From JANSWP01 sp041941305 (GTDB lineage Bacteria; Bacteroidota; Bacteroidia; Chitinophagales; Saprospiraceae): DNA of 64,000 nt. The notes beneath the pieces were generated by a model. It did not search any database. It saw nothing but the letters and a program-made list of their open reading frames with translations, and was not told where the DNA came from. A program made the translations under genes and the position numbers. Where the stretch lies: NCBI GenBank assembly GCA_041941305.1, contig JBGTQJ010000008.1, positions 185,041-249,040 of the forward strand, read 5' to 3'. This document shows positions 50,801-60,580 of the stretch, one piece after another. Numbering within the stretch: position 1 is the first letter of the stretch; the number at the start of each line of letters is the position of its first letter.

Positions 50801-51885
50801 TATAACTGCATTGGTCCTTCTCCAACCCAATCGGGAATATATTTATTGTCTTCACATAGTGGCACCAACTGTTCTTCAATAAAGGGTCTCACTTCGTGAA
50901 CGACTGCTTCCGGATACAATACATGAAGATTAGGTCCTGCATCCAGGCTAAAGTAAACCGGATGTTTGGTTTCCTGTCTATAGTCTCTCAAAATTTCAAT
51001 CATTTTCACGGTATTCGGACGCATCAAAATATAAGATGGATTAGAAGCCATCATCAATGCATGCAAGGTAAGTGCCTCATCTTCGGTTATTCTCCCAAAT
51101 TCTTCCAGGTCTCCATTTTGCAATGCGGGAATTAATCGATGCAATCTTTGGCGAGCCTGTTGATAGCGAACTTCCGCAAAAGGGTTGTTTTCCATCAAGG
51201 CATGCCCTGCACGACTGGATACACTTTTCTCTTCGAAACTGGCAATTAAAATATCATCGTGAAATGATTTAAACACTTCATGGATGTTATCTTCAAAAGG
51301 CGTTGCAAATAAATCTGAAGAACCCTCAATTTCGCCACTTTCTCCCCAAGCTGCCATTCTGGGGTAAATAGATCTACAAGCGCTTCCAGAACCTAATCTC
51401 GCAATAAAAGACGCTTTTTTGTCAAATTCTTCATCATCATCTAAAGTTCCAAAAAATTCTTCCTCCAATGAACACAAGCAAAGAGCCAAGGCGCTCATAC
51501 TCGAAGCGGATGAGGCAATTCCAGCAGAATGAGGAAATGAGTTGGCACTTCTTATCGTCAAGTCTAACTGACGTAGAAAGGGAAAAATGTCCAAAATACT
51601 TTCTAAAAAATTCTGAACTTTTGTTTTGAAAGCTTCATTCGGTTCATCGTTGAAATAAAAATCAAGTGCTACCCTATTATCTATGCTCGTTTTGGGTTTG
51701 TACTCAATAATGGTTTCCGTTCTTGCATTTTCCAGCGTAAGACTAATGGAAGGGTTTTGAGGTAACTGTCTTCCATGCTTTCCCCAATATTTGATGATAG
51801 CCAGGTTAGAGGGGCTACGCCACAATACATTGCCTGGTTCTATTTTTGAAGTTTCTAAAACCAGTTTCGAATTTTTGTAATCCAT
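50800..51885 (-). CDS. mvaD: Diphosphomevalonate decarboxylase
   Basis: This enzyme converts mevalonate diphosphate to isopentenyl diphosphate. ATG 51885 (MDYKNSKLVLETSKIEPGNV) gives 361 residues and is preferred over 51909. WRSPSNLAIIKYWGKHGRQL (about 22-41) is the family's N-terminal motif; HSAGIASSASSMSALALCLC (about 117-136) is the ATP-binding loop; GSGSACRSIYPRMAAWGESG (about 163-182) is the third motif with the Ser-Ala-Cys-Arg-Ser pattern of this decarboxylase. With the GHMP kinase at 46251 it shows the mevalonate route rather than the MEP route. Its stop lies in the right arm of a palindromic repeat. Confidence 0.94.
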   Translation of the reverse strand: MDYKNSKLVLETSKIEPGNVLWRSPSNLAIIKYWGKHGRQLPQNPSISLTLENARTETIIEYKPKTSIDNRVALDFYFNDEPNEAFKTKVQNFLESILDIFPFLRQLDLTIRSANSFPHSAGIASSASSMSALALCLCSLEEEFFGTLDDDEEFDKKASFIARLGSGSACRSIYPRMAAWGESGEIEGSSDLFATPFEDNIHEVFKSFHDDILIASFEEKSVSSRAGHALMENNPFAEVRYQQARQRLHRLIPALQNGDLEEFGRITEDEALTLHALMMASNPSYILMRPNTVKMIEILRDYRQETKHPVYFSLDAGPNLHVLYPEAVVHEVRPFIEEQLVPLCEDNKYIPDWVGEGPMQL

Positions 51886-52114
51886 GTATTTTTCTTGATT
51901 CCTGAACAATTTGGGCGATTTGAATCAAACAAATTGTCTAAGAAGGTATTTTTAAAGGAAGCCAAAGTTAATTAAATCACACTTTTGACATATTGTTTAG
52001 AAACATCTCTACTTCTTTGCAAACTCTCTCTATCTTCGCAAGGAATAGATAAGAGTATGTAAATCCGCAAGCTAACTTTAGTACAGTGTGGAATATGAAT
52101 TTGCTTAAACCATT

Positions 52115-53104
52115 ATGAAGCTATACGACAACCACGGACGAGTTATTAATTATTTGAGATTGGCGGTAACGGATCGTTGCAATCTTCGTTGCTTTTATTG
52201 TATGCCGGAGCAGGGCATCGATTACGTGCCCAAGAAAGAATTAATGACTTACGAGGAAATGGAACGAATCGTAAACGTTCTTGCCAATTTAGGTATTGAA
52301 AAAGTCCGAATTACTGGCGGAGAGCCCTTTGTAAGGAAAAACATGATGGAATTCTTGACACAACTGAGGGGCATAGAAAAGTTGAAACAAATCAACATTA
52401 CTACAAATGGGACTTTGACTGCGCCTCTAATTCCCGATTTAAAAAAGTTGGGAATTCGATCCATCAATTTGAGCCTGGACACCTTGGATTCGAAAAGGTT
52501 TTTTGAAATTACCAGACGAGATGAATACGATAAAGTGATGGTAACTTTTGAGGAATTGTTGAAGCACCAAATCCACACAAAAATCAACATGGTGGTAATG
52601 GAAGGAAGGAATGATATGGACATCATTGAAATGGCAAATTTGACCAAAGACCACCCTGTAGATGTTCGATATATTGAAGAAATGCCTTTCAATGGGGCTG
52701 GCGCCAATTATCCCAAATTAAAATGGAATCATAGAGTCATTCTTGATGAATTAAAAGACCATTTCCCTGATATTCAAAAATTACCAGATCCGCCTTTTTC
52801 TACTTCTTCAAAGTATCAGGTTCCAGGTCATAAAGGAAAAATTGGGATTATAGCTGCCTATAGCCGAACATTTTGTGGTAGCTGTAATCGAATTCGCCTG
52901 ACACCACAAGGTATGCTAAAAACTTGTCTATATGACGATGGTGTTTTCAATATCAAAAACTTAATTCGCGCCGGAGCGACTGATGAACAAATGAAAGCTG
53001 CTTTTTTGGATGCATTAAGCAATCGGGCAAAAGATGGATTTGAGGCAGAGGCCAGGCGTCAAATTGGAGTAGTTTCAGAATCTATGTCTACGATAGGTGG
53101 TTGA
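52115..53104 (+). CDS. moaA: GTP 3',8-cyclase (molybdenum cofactor step 1)
   Basis: MoaA, a radical-SAM enzyme, starts Moco synthesis by rearranging GTP with MoaC. The 329 residues begin MKLYDNHGRVINYLRLAVTD. The radical SAM cluster is CNLRCFYCMPEQ (CxxxCxxC, about 22-33). KVRITGGEPFVRKNMMEFLT (about 65-84) is the GGEP motif. The C-terminal cluster site is TFCGSCNRIRLTPQGMLKTC (about 252-271), and the protein ends STIGG with the double glycine required for activity. It is the first gene of a moa/moe/mob cluster; moaD, moaE and moeB are not in this window. Confidence 0.97.
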   Translation: MKLYDNHGRVINYLRLAVTDRCNLRCFYCMPEQGIDYVPKKELMTYEEMERIVNVLANLGIEKVRITGGEPFVRKNMMEFLTQLRGIEKLKQINITTNGTLTAPLIPDLKKLGIRSINLSLDTLDSKRFFEITRRDEYDKVMVTFEELLKHQIHTKINMVVMEGRNDMDIIEMANLTKDHPVDVRYIEEMPFNGAGANYPKLKWNHRVILDELKDHFPDIQKLPDPPFSTSSKYQVPGHKGKIGIIAAYSRTFCGSCNRIRLTPQGMLKTCLYDDGVFNIKNLIRAGATDEQMKAAFLDALSNRAKDGFEAEARRQIGVVSESMSTIGG

Positions 53105-53150
53105 AAATGTTGGAATTTATTTTTCCAAATTCAATTCATAGATTCAAACC

Positions 53151-53594
53151 ATGGTACTTAAATATATTTTCCCATTCCTTTTTTTGCTTTTTTCATGCAA
53201 ATCTTATGAATGGTATTATTATGATGAAGAGTACATGGAATTATTAGATGAAGAGAGCAAAAATCCTAACTCAATTCTGATTAGACCAAAGCTTTCGAAT
53301 CCTTATTGGTCAATTAAAAAACGAATGGCATTTTATCAAAAGCCCCAGGTTTTCAAGTTCCATCAAACTCAATTTGAAAATAATGAAGCCATTTTTTCTC
53401 TTTCTAGCCCAAGTACTGCAAATGTTGGTATTTTGTACATGGTTTCTCAAAATGACACTTTGAAATTAGACTCTACCTGGACTCATTACGATGACTTTGT
53501 AAGGTTAAAATTGAATCCTGTTGAGAAAGGAACATATTGGATAAAAAGTTGGGGGTGTAGATATGGATTTGATTATAAAATTATCATTAAATAA
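53151..53594 (+). CDS. Lipoprotein of unknown function
   Basis: 147 residues. MVLKYIFPFLFLLFSCKSYE is a lipoprotein signal with cysteine 16. The remainder is Tyr- and Trp-rich and beta-like (YEWYYYDEEYMELLDEESKN, FSLSSPSTANVGILYMVSQN, YWIKSWGCRYGFDYKIII). No family was recognised. It lies inside the Moco gene run, 46 bp after moaA and 7 bp before moeA, and may be co-transcribed without being part of the pathway. Confidence 0.7.
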   Translation: MVLKYIFPFLFLLFSCKSYEWYYYDEEYMELLDEESKNPNSILIRPKLSNPYWSIKKRMAFYQKPQVFKFHQTQFENNEAIFSLSSPSTANVGILYMVSQNDTLKLDSTWTHYDDFVRLKLNPVEKGTYWIKSWGCRYGFDYKIIIK

Positions 53595-53601
53595 CTGAAA
53601 A

Positions 53602-54801
53602 TTGATGCTTTCTGTTAAAGATGCCACCGATATTGTCTTAAAAAACACTATTGATTTTGGAATAGAATCCATTCCTTTCCATAAATCCGGAGGAAGAATT
53701 CTAAAAGAAGATTTGGCTGCTGACCGAGACTTCCCGCCTTTCACCAGAGTTTCCATGGATGGAATTGCAATTCAATTTCAAAATTTCGAAAAAGGGCAAA
53801 GGCATTTTGAGATTGAAGGATTACAAGCCGCTGGCGCTCCCCAAATGCGATTAAACAATTCGAAAAAATGTTTGGAAGTGATGACGGGAGCAGTTTTACC
53901 AGAAAATGCAGATACCGTAATTAGGTATGAAGATGTGGAAATAAAAAATGGTATTGCCACAATAACAATTGAAGACATTCGGGCAAGCCAAAATGCACAT
54001 CAAAAAGGAACCGATCGGAAAGCAGGAGATGTAATTGTACCCTCTGGAAGTACGATTTCACCTGCCGAAATTGGAGTCGCAGCCAGCATTGGAAAAACGC
54101 ACCTTAAGGTAGCTAAACTGCCAAAAGTGGTCATCATTTCTACTGGCGACGAGTTGGTTGAAGTTTCTGAAACTCCCTTACCACATCAAATCCGAAAATC
54201 CAATGTACACAATCTCTGGGCTGCTTTTTTCAAGCTGGGAATAGAGGCAGACAGACAACATCTAAATGATCAAAAGCAGGAAATCCGAAAGGGTTTGAAA
54301 GATTGCCTGGAGCATTACGATGCAATTGTCATGAGTGGCGGCGTTTCGAAAGGCAAGTTTGATTTCATTCCAGAAATTCTGGAAGAACTGGGGGTAGAAA
54401 AATTATTCCATCGCGTGCAACAAAGACCAGGAAAACCATTTTGGTTTGGGCGGTCTACAAATAATACTTTGGTTTTTGCTTTTCCCGGCAATCCCGTTTC
54501 TACCTTTATGTGTGCCAATCGTTACTTTAAACCTTGGCTAAGAGCAAGTTTGGGATTAGAGCCATTTGACTATCAATATGCTAAACTTGAAGAAAATTTC
54601 GAATTCAAACCTACTTTAACTTACTTTCTTCAAGTTAAAATTGATTATCAAAAAAATGGGACTATTTGCGCTCATCCCATTGCAGGTAGAGGTTCAGGAG
54701 ATTTAGCTAATTTAGTAGATGCAGACGGTTTTTTAGAACTTCCATCGAATCAAACAGTTTTCAAAAAAGGGGATGTCTTTCCACTAATTATTTATCGATA
54801 A
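53602..54801 (+). CDS. moeA: Molybdopterin molybdenumtransferase
   Basis: MoeA inserts molybdate into adenylylated molybdopterin. 399 residues with DRDFPPFTRVSMDGIAIQFQ (about 40-59), AGAPQMRLNNSKKCLEVMTG and PENADTVIRYEDVEI in the N-terminal domains, IISTGDELVEV (about 179-189) opening the MogA-like fold, and MSGGVSKGKFDFIPEILEEL (about 245-264) and VFAFPGNPVSTFMCANRYF (about 292-310), which contact the pterin. The stop overlaps the moaC start (TAATG), giving coupled translation. Confidence 0.95.
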   Translation: MMLSVKDATDIVLKNTIDFGIESIPFHKSGGRILKEDLAADRDFPPFTRVSMDGIAIQFQNFEKGQRHFEIEGLQAAGAPQMRLNNSKKCLEVMTGAVLPENADTVIRYEDVEIKNGIATITIEDIRASQNAHQKGTDRKAGDVIVPSGSTISPAEIGVAASIGKTHLKVAKLPKVVIISTGDELVEVSETPLPHQIRKSNVHNLWAAFFKLGIEADRQHLNDQKQEIRKGLKDCLEHYDAIVMSGGVSKGKFDFIPEILEELGVEKLFHRVQQRPGKPFWFGRSTNNTLVFAFPGNPVSTFMCANRYFKPWLRASLGLEPFDYQYAKLEENFEFKPTLTYFLQVKIDYQKNGTICAHPIAGRGSGDLANLVDADGFLELPSNQTVFKKGDVFPLIIYR

Positions 54802-55283
54802 TGGCTAACAGTTTTACACATTTAGATGCTTCTGGAAATCCTTCAATGGTAGATGTTGGGGCAAAAAAAATCTCCAAACGCACCGCAAAAGCCAGAAGCA
54901 TAGTCCAGGTTGACGAAATCATTTTGGCACAATTTGAAGACGAAGATATCCAAACTAAAAAAGGACCCGTTTTTCAAACTGCTATTATTGCTGGAGTTAT
55001 GGCCGCCAAAAAAACAGGAGACTTAATTCCTCTTTGCCATCCACTGGGTTTGGAGAATTGCCAAATCGATATAGTCTTAAATGAACAAAAAGAAATTGTC
55101 ATTGATTGCACAACCAGCATTACTGCAAAAACTGGCGTTGAAATGGAGGCATTAACGGGTGCCACTGTTGCAGCCTTGACCATTTATGATATGTGCAAGG
55201 CTTTTTCACATGACATTAGAATCAAAGAAACCATGCTCATTGAAAAAACAGGAGGCAAAAAAGATTTCAAAAGAGAACTGTAA
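54801..55283 (+). CDS. moaC: Cyclic pyranopterin monophosphate synthase
   Basis: MoaC completes the cyclisation started by MoaA. 160 residues: FTHLDASGNPSMVDVGAKKI (about 5-24), KTGDLIPLCHPLGLENCQID (about 71-90, with the conserved LCHP), EVEMEALTGATVAALTIYDM-like sequence at about 115-134, and the ending IKETMLIEKTGGKKDFKREL. These are the defining segments of the family. It overlaps moeA by one base and lies 2 bp before the MobA fusion gene. Confidence 0.97.
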   Translation: MANSFTHLDASGNPSMVDVGAKKISKRTAKARSIVQVDEIILAQFEDEDIQTKKGPVFQTAIIAGVMAAKKTGDLIPLCHPLGLENCQIDIVLNEQKEIVIDCTTSITAKTGVEMEALTGATVAALTIYDMCKAFSHDIRIKETMLIEKTGGKKDFKREL

Positions 55284-55285
55284 AC

Positions 55286-56458
55286 ATGAAAGCAAAAACA
55301 AAGCATCAAAAGCATGCAAAATTAACGCGTCCCAACTATGGAGAATTTGGGCGCAATGAATTTTCTATCATTGGCACTCCTTGTGGAGATATTCAAAGAT
55401 TGGCTGCCGAACTGACTAAAGAACTGTCCAAAAATTGGAAAATAGCATATGTAGATGCTGACCATAAAAGTGCTGATGAAGAAGCTGCCCAAGAGCAAAT
55501 TCCCAAAACTGCTTTTGAGCATGGTGCTTTTTTAGAATATACAGACAAAATCACTTACCATCGGTTTGATACCAAAACCAAACTCGATACCTATCAATAC
55601 CGTACTTTTTTTAATGAAACCGATTTGGTATTGGTCAATGGTAATCATTTTAAAGCCAAAAAACAGATTGTCGTTATCGACCCCAGTAAAGCAGATTCTC
55701 TGAAAAGAAAATTGGATAGGCTCACAGATGTGCAATTGTTTCTTTTTGCTGAAGGGGTTTCAGAAATCTTTGATTTTTTGAAAAAACACATTCCAAATTA
55801 TCGTGAAATTCCTGCCTTCCAATTCTCTGAATTTCAAAAAATGAGCTTCTTTCTAAAAAATCAAATCGGTGAATCCATTCCTCCCCTAATGGGGCTGGTG
55901 CTGGCGGGAGGAAAGAGCATCAGAATGGGCAAAGACAAAGGGGCTTTGAACTATCATGGAAAACCACAGAGAGATTATGTCCATGATCTAATAAATCAAT
56001 ATTGTGTAAGGACATTTCTTTCTTGTCGCCCAGAACAATCAAGTTCTTTTTCGGAAAGCTTTCGCATTTTAGAGGACATGTTTACTGGCTTGGGACCTTT
56101 TGGAGCTATTTTATCTGCATTCCAAAAATTCCCAAATCACGCCTGGTTGGTTGTTGCTTGTGATTTGCCCCTATTAAATGCTGAGACCATTAATTTTTTA
56201 ACGCAAAATAGAAATCCTTCCTCCATAGCTACTGCTTTTAACAGTCCAGCCACTGGATTTCCAGAGCCACTTATCACCATTTGGGAACCCAAAAGTTATC
56301 CAGTTTTATTCCAGTTTTTAACGCAAGGATATTCTTGCCCAAGGAAAGTTTTAATCAATTCAGATGTGCACCTTCTGAATGCGCCAGAACCGAGTACTTT
56401 ACAAAATGTAAACACTCCCGAGGAATACAAGGAAGTCATGTCTATGCTTAAATCCTGA
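55286..56458 (+). CDS. mobA: MobB-like/MobA fusion, molybdenum cofactor guanylyltransferase
   Basis: 390 residues in two parts. Residues about 190-390 are MobA: PLMGLVLAGGKSIRMGKDKG (about 205-224, the nucleotide loop), EDMFTGLGPFGAILSAFQKF (about 266-285) and WLVVACDLPLLNAETINFLT (about 290-309). This part attaches GMP to molybdopterin. Residues about 20-185 resemble MobB (FSIIGTPCGDIQRLAAELTK, IAYVDADHKSADEEAAQEQI, TDLVLVNGNHFKAKKQIVVI). Its P-loop would be at GTPCGDIQR, which lacks the GxxGxGKT consensus, so it has probably lost ATP/GTP binding. Such fusions occur in Bacteroidota; the degenerate half may be structural. Last gene of the Moco run. Confidence 0.86.
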   Translation: MKAKTKHQKHAKLTRPNYGEFGRNEFSIIGTPCGDIQRLAAELTKELSKNWKIAYVDADHKSADEEAAQEQIPKTAFEHGAFLEYTDKITYHRFDTKTKLDTYQYRTFFNETDLVLVNGNHFKAKKQIVVIDPSKADSLKRKLDRLTDVQLFLFAEGVSEIFDFLKKHIPNYREIPAFQFSEFQKMSFFLKNQIGESIPPLMGLVLAGGKSIRMGKDKGALNYHGKPQRDYVHDLINQYCVRTFLSCRPEQSSSFSESFRILEDMFTGLGPFGAILSAFQKFPNHAWLVVACDLPLLNAETINFLTQNRNPSSIATAFNSPATGFPEPLITIWEPKSYPVLFQFLTQGYSCPRKVLINSDVHLLNAPEPSTLQNVNTPEEYKEVMSMLKS

Positions 56459-56464
56459 TTTTGC

Positions 56465-57412
56465 TCAACTTATTGATTTTTGAAGGGCAAGCCTTGCCGC
56501 TGCTAAATCCTCCAGAGCATGTCCAACTGATTTAAAATAGGTAATTTCATGGTCTGCTTGTCTGCCTAAACAATTTCCTCGGCAAAGGTCAAATAAATCG
56601 CCTTTGATGTCTTCCTTTTTCAAAGTCCCATTTTTCAATGGAATGACGATATCACCACATTCCCTTGTCGCTCCCTCAAAAACGTCTACATAAACATTGC
56701 TTCTTTTTACGACCTCATCATCGGCTTCCCGCATATCAGGCTTATAGGAGCCTACCAAATCGAGGTGTTGCCCAGGTTGAAGGTGTTCTCCAAAAATCAA
56801 AGGCTTATAACTCATGGTTGCACATGAAATAATGTCAACTTTCGGAAGGTATTCTTCTAAGTTTGAAACCGCCTGGATATCTACCTTTAAATGTTTCAAT
56901 TTGGTAGCTAGCATTTTTGCCTTTTCCAAATTTCGCCCCCAAATAAAAACTTTTTGGATAGGTCGAATTGCTGCATGGGCTTGAATGAAATGTGGAGCCA
57001 ATGAGCCAGTCCCAACCATCAATAATGTTTCACTTTTCTCTCTGGACAAAAAATCAGATGCCAAAGCCGAAGCGGCCGCTGTTCTCAAATTTGTCAAACT
57101 TTTAGCATCCATTTGTGCGATTGGCGTCCCTTTGTGTGCATCAATGAGCAAATACATTCCCTGTATTGTTGGCAAGTTGTATTTAGAATTATTTGGTGAG
57201 ACCGCAACAATTTTAATCCCCAAATGCTCCCCTGCTTTCCACGCTGGCATCAGCAATAATGTCGACTCAATTCCCTCTTTTGGATTTTCAAAATTATGGT
57301 GATGTCGCATTGGAACGATATAGTCTTCCTGAAAAGCTTGTCTCAATGTTGCTACCAATTCTTTGTAACTCAATACCTTTTCAAGTACTTCTTTATCGAA
57401 ATAAGGAATCAT
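56465..57412 (-). CDS. Ornithine cyclodeaminase / mu-crystallin family protein
   Basis: 315 residues with PTIQGMYLLIDAHKGTPIAQ (about 80-99), LTNLRTAAASALASDFLSRE (about 105-124), the Rossmann loop MVGTGSLAPHFIQAHAAIRP (about 132-151) and FIWGRNLEKAKMLATKLKHL. These enzymes act on ornithine, alanine or ketimines; this one cannot be assigned. It is convergent with the Moco genes (6-bp gap, no terminator seen) and is probably co-transcribed with the glycosyltransferase gene upstream (6-bp gap). Confidence 0.92.
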   Translation of the reverse strand: MIPYFDKEVLEKVLSYKELVATLRQAFQEDYIVPMRHHHNFENPKEGIESTLLLMPAWKAGEHLGIKIVAVSPNNSKYNLPTIQGMYLLIDAHKGTPIAQMDAKSLTNLRTAAASALASDFLSREKSETLLMVGTGSLAPHFIQAHAAIRPIQKVFIWGRNLEKAKMLATKLKHLKVDIQAVSNLEEYLPKVDIISCATMSYKPLIFGEHLQPGQHLDLVGSYKPDMREADDEVVKRSNVYVDVFEGATRECGDIVIPLKNGTLKKEDIKGDLFDLCRGNCLGRQADHEITYFKSVGHALEDLAAARLALQKSIS

Positions 57413-57418
57413 TCGTTT

Positions 57419-58957
57419 TCATTTTTTTTGACTACAATCATACAAAAAACAAAGCCCTCCCTGTGAAGTCTTTTCGAGAATTTTGGAACAGAAAGTTTCC
57501 ATTTTTTCGGTATACAAACTATTGTCTATCTTACCATCCAGCCTTTTGAAATGGGTCATCAATACCCAAACCCTGGATTTACCTTTCAATTGTTCAAAAT
57601 CCTCTTTCCATTCAGGAGCATTTGGATTTTTTCCAAGCATTACCTCCATATCCTTGAAATCATATTTTTCCTTGTAATAACCAAACTGTGGTTCAGCAGC
57701 AAAATAAACATAAAGCACATCCCTTTCTTTTTTTTGGTTTTCAATAAATCCCAAAAGCGTTTTTATGTCTTCTATTCGGGCAGGTTTGAACGTATTATGA
57801 ATGGCACTATTTAAAAATGACTGTAACAATAACAAGGCAGCCAAGCAAAAAATAACTGGTTGAGCCAATCGAGATTGGTCTTTCAATTTTTCATAAATAA
57901 ACTCAAGTCCTTTGACCAAAAAAATGACCAATGCAGGAGTAGCAAAAAGTATCAACCTTCCCAAAGTTGAATATTTTCCCAATGCAGAGGCACCAAAAGC
58001 TAGCAAAATTGGAAAAAGCAATAGCAGCCATTTCTCTTTTTCATTGACTAATCCCCAAAGGATTCCAACAAATGCTATTACCGCACCAATAGTTTTAAAA
58101 TGAATATCTCCAGGATTTTTATAAATTCTTAGAAAACTCTCCATAAGCCAACTCCAACTGTCCACCTTCCAAAAAGTAGATGGCATAAAATAAGGCTCAT
58201 GAAAATTTTGAAGCATGGAATTGGATATGTTGGGCTTGATGAGGAAAAAATAATAAAGCAGGAAAGCTGCTCCCCATAAAAATGAAGTGCCTATGAGTAC
58301 CTGGAGTCCTTTATATTCTCTCGTTCGAAATAGGTAAATACCTGTTGCCAGCGTACATCCGGACAAAATGAAAATTAAGGGTTGAGAAAAAAAAATTAAT
58401 AAACTACTGGACAAAGCAAGAATGGTAGCTTTCCAGATAAATGCATCAATATTCGTTTGCCTCAAATCAATCCTATTTTCTTCTTTTTGTCCAAAAAAAA
58501 CTTTTAAAAAAGCAATTGAAATTATCAAGCCAATAAAAACATCAATTCCATATTGCTTAAATGAAATAGCATAAAAAATGTGGTAGCCATTGAAGACAAA
58601 AAATGCCAAAGCGAAGATCGAAAAAGGTGGCTTTAGGAAATGGCGAAGTAATTTATGAAAAAGAAAAATGCTTCCGATTCCAGCCAAAAGTGGAACCACC
58701 CTGAAAGCGAATTCATGATTTCCCAAAATGGAAACCACAATCTTGGTTAGCCAAAGCAAACCAACTGGTGCTGCCTGATGATATTCCAAAACCCCAGCTA
58801 ATTCACTAAAGGTCAATTCATTGACATTCCTGGCAAGTAATGCTTCATCGTGATACAAAGAACGACCAACCAGGTATTGATAAACGCGAATAGCAATACC
58901 AGTAGCTATCAGAATTTTTACCCAAACCAAATAAGGGATTTTTTTCATGCGCCCCAA
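57419..58957 (-). CDS. Glycosyltransferase family 39-like membrane protein
   Basis: 512 residues with about ten membrane helices. After helix 1, the luminal loop VGRSLYHDEALLARNVNEL (about 29-47), with the catalytic-type Asp-Glu pair in YHDEA, is followed by YHQAAPVGLLWLTKIVVSIL, as in PMT/ArnT/GT39 transferases that move sugars from polyprenyl phosphates. Soluble C-terminal part from about 400 (IKTLLGFIENQKKERDVLYV). The donor and acceptor are unknown. It lies just upstream of the ornithine-cyclodeaminase-like gene on the same strand. Confidence 0.85.
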   Translation of the reverse strand: MGRMKKIPYLVWVKILIATGIAIRVYQYLVGRSLYHDEALLARNVNELTFSELAGVLEYHQAAPVGLLWLTKIVVSILGNHEFAFRVVPLLAGIGSIFLFHKLLRHFLKPPFSIFALAFFVFNGYHIFYAISFKQYGIDVFIGLIISIAFLKVFFGQKEENRIDLRQTNIDAFIWKATILALSSSLLIFFSQPLIFILSGCTLATGIYLFRTREYKGLQVLIGTSFLWGAAFLLYYFFLIKPNISNSMLQNFHEPYFMPSTFWKVDSWSWLMESFLRIYKNPGDIHFKTIGAVIAFVGILWGLVNEKEKWLLLLFPILLAFGASALGKYSTLGRLILFATPALVIFLVKGLEFIYEKLKDQSRLAQPVIFCLAALLLLQSFLNSAIHNTFKPARIEDIKTLLGFIENQKKERDVLYVYFAAEPQFGYYKEKYDFKDMEVMLGKNPNAPEWKEDFEQLKGKSRVWVLMTHFKRLDGKIDNSLYTEKMETFCSKILEKTSQGGLCFLYDCSQKK

Positions 58958-59023
58958 AATAGGGGAAAATAATGGATTGATAGATCGGATTATTTGAATG
59001 AAAGTCCGCTAGCCAGTCTACCA

Positions 59024-60457
59024 CTAACTCTTTCTTTCAAATACAACTTTAATTAATTTCAACCGACTGCGTCGCTCACTAGGCACCAGTATTTCATTTG
59101 CTCCAATTTGTACTGCATCTCTGAACCTTAATCGCAATTGCTGGTTTTCTGTACTCATTACTGCATTTCGATCGTATGCACCATCGCCCTTGATTACATA
59201 TTCACTAACCGTATTTTCATATTTGATTTCATCGTTGAAAATGAGTCGAAGAGCAGTTGGGGTTTTCATCAAAAAATAAGAAGAATAAATGGCATCATCG
59301 TCTTGAGAAAATTGCTTTTTATGCAACACATTTTTCCAGTGAATATCTCCCGTTGGGTGAAGAGAAATCACAAATAAGTCGTCATAATAATAATCCACAA
59401 TATGTGGACTTCCCCCTCTGTTATAATTGCTGTTGCCAGGTCCAGCTCTTCTTTCAAATTTTTTGTTCAATTCACCTATGAGCAATATGCCCCCATCTCT
59501 TCTCAAAACAACTTCCTGAACATTAACTTCGGGAACACCTTTGTTTTTGTTTTTGGATTTTTCGAGAAGTGTGGCTACAAAATCATCAGAAAAAGGATGG
59601 AAGGTAAAGGTAGGCGAAAATGGTGCTGTCGGAGATACATTTAAGTAATAGAATCCTTCTGCTCGCCCTCGATTCTCAACAGAATAAAGCCCTCCCGCAA
59701 CCAATCGTTCATTTAGATTATCAAAGGAAAAATAAACGTCATAGGTCAGATGCTCGGGCATATTGATGGTATAGTTTCTTACCCGATCATTTGAACCAAG
59801 TCCATATTCGAGTATCATGAAATGGTGTTCATCCAATTTAGGCTTTCGATTTTCCATTTCCTGAATGAGGTGCATGTTTCCCTCATTATCCACAAGCATT
59901 TGCCTGAAATCTCTTCCGTGAACTACATCTGCTGGTTCAAACCTTTTTTCCCATAGCAATTCCATTGTGATTACATCAAACACAATGACGTTATATTCAT
60001 TTTGTTTATCAACATAGAAAATCAATAACTTACTTTTGTCCTCTGATCGAATCACTTTAAGACTGGGAGAATAAAAAAGATCACTATAATTTTTTACAGA
60101 AATTGAATCAATGAGGTTGGCTGCTGCATCGTATTTGTGAATTTTTAAAATCAAATCCCCTTTTCGTTTAAAAAGGTAAAGCACACTAAAATCATTCACA
60201 GTCGGTAAAACACCTACAATTTCTGGTCTTCTTTTATCCAATTCGATTTCCTTCTCCCACTTTAAGTGAAGGTCTTGATTGAAACATTGAACTTCAAATT
60301 CAGTGGTTTTATCTCTCAAAAGCAGCAAATTGCCTTTGATGTCACCCAAAATATCATACGCAGCATCATTCCGAATGGTCAGGGCTTCTGAGACTGTAAC
60401 CATTTGAGAGAAAAGAGACAATGGAAGGAAAAAAAAGCAAATAGTATAATTTTTCAT
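59024..60457 (-). CDS. Secreted protein of unknown function, beta-propeller-like
   Basis: ATG 60457 begins a clear signal peptide (MKNYTICFFFLPLSLFSQMV); an in-frame start at 60508 is rejected. The 477 residues contain repeated blade-like strands (YDILGDIKGNLLLLRDKTTE; NEYNVIVFDVITMELLWEKR; VDNEGNMHLIQEM; RLVAGGLYSVENRG), which suggests a propeller. There is no T9SS tail or lipobox. It is probably periplasmic. No family can be named. Confidence 0.65.
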   Translation of the reverse strand: MKNYTICFFFLPLSLFSQMVTVSEALTIRNDAAYDILGDIKGNLLLLRDKTTEFEVQCFNQDLHLKWEKEIELDKRRPEIVGVLPTVNDFSVLYLFKRKGDLILKIHKYDAAANLIDSISVKNYSDLFYSPSLKVIRSEDKSKLLIFYVDKQNEYNVIVFDVITMELLWEKRFEPADVVHGRDFRQMLVDNEGNMHLIQEMENRKPKLDEHHFMILEYGLGSNDRVRNYTINMPEHLTYDVYFSFDNLNERLVAGGLYSVENRGRAEGFYYLNVSPTAPFSPTFTFHPFSDDFVATLLEKSKNKNKGVPEVNVQEVVLRRDGGILLIGELNKKFERRAGPGNSNYNRGGSPHIVDYYYDDLFVISLHPTGDIHWKNVLHKKQFSQDDDAIYSSYFLMKTPTALRLIFNDEIKYENTVSEYVIKGDGAYDRNAVMSTENQQLRLRFRDAVQIGANEILVPSERRSRLKLIKVVFERKS

Positions 60458-60580
60458 AGTCTGAATGTTGAGTAAGCGAGACAAGACCAAATTAATAGAA
60501 AAAATCATTTCCTACAATTTTTGGAACGCTCATATCGCATTGCTTCGTACAAAAGACACAATAAATTCAGCAATTGGTTG

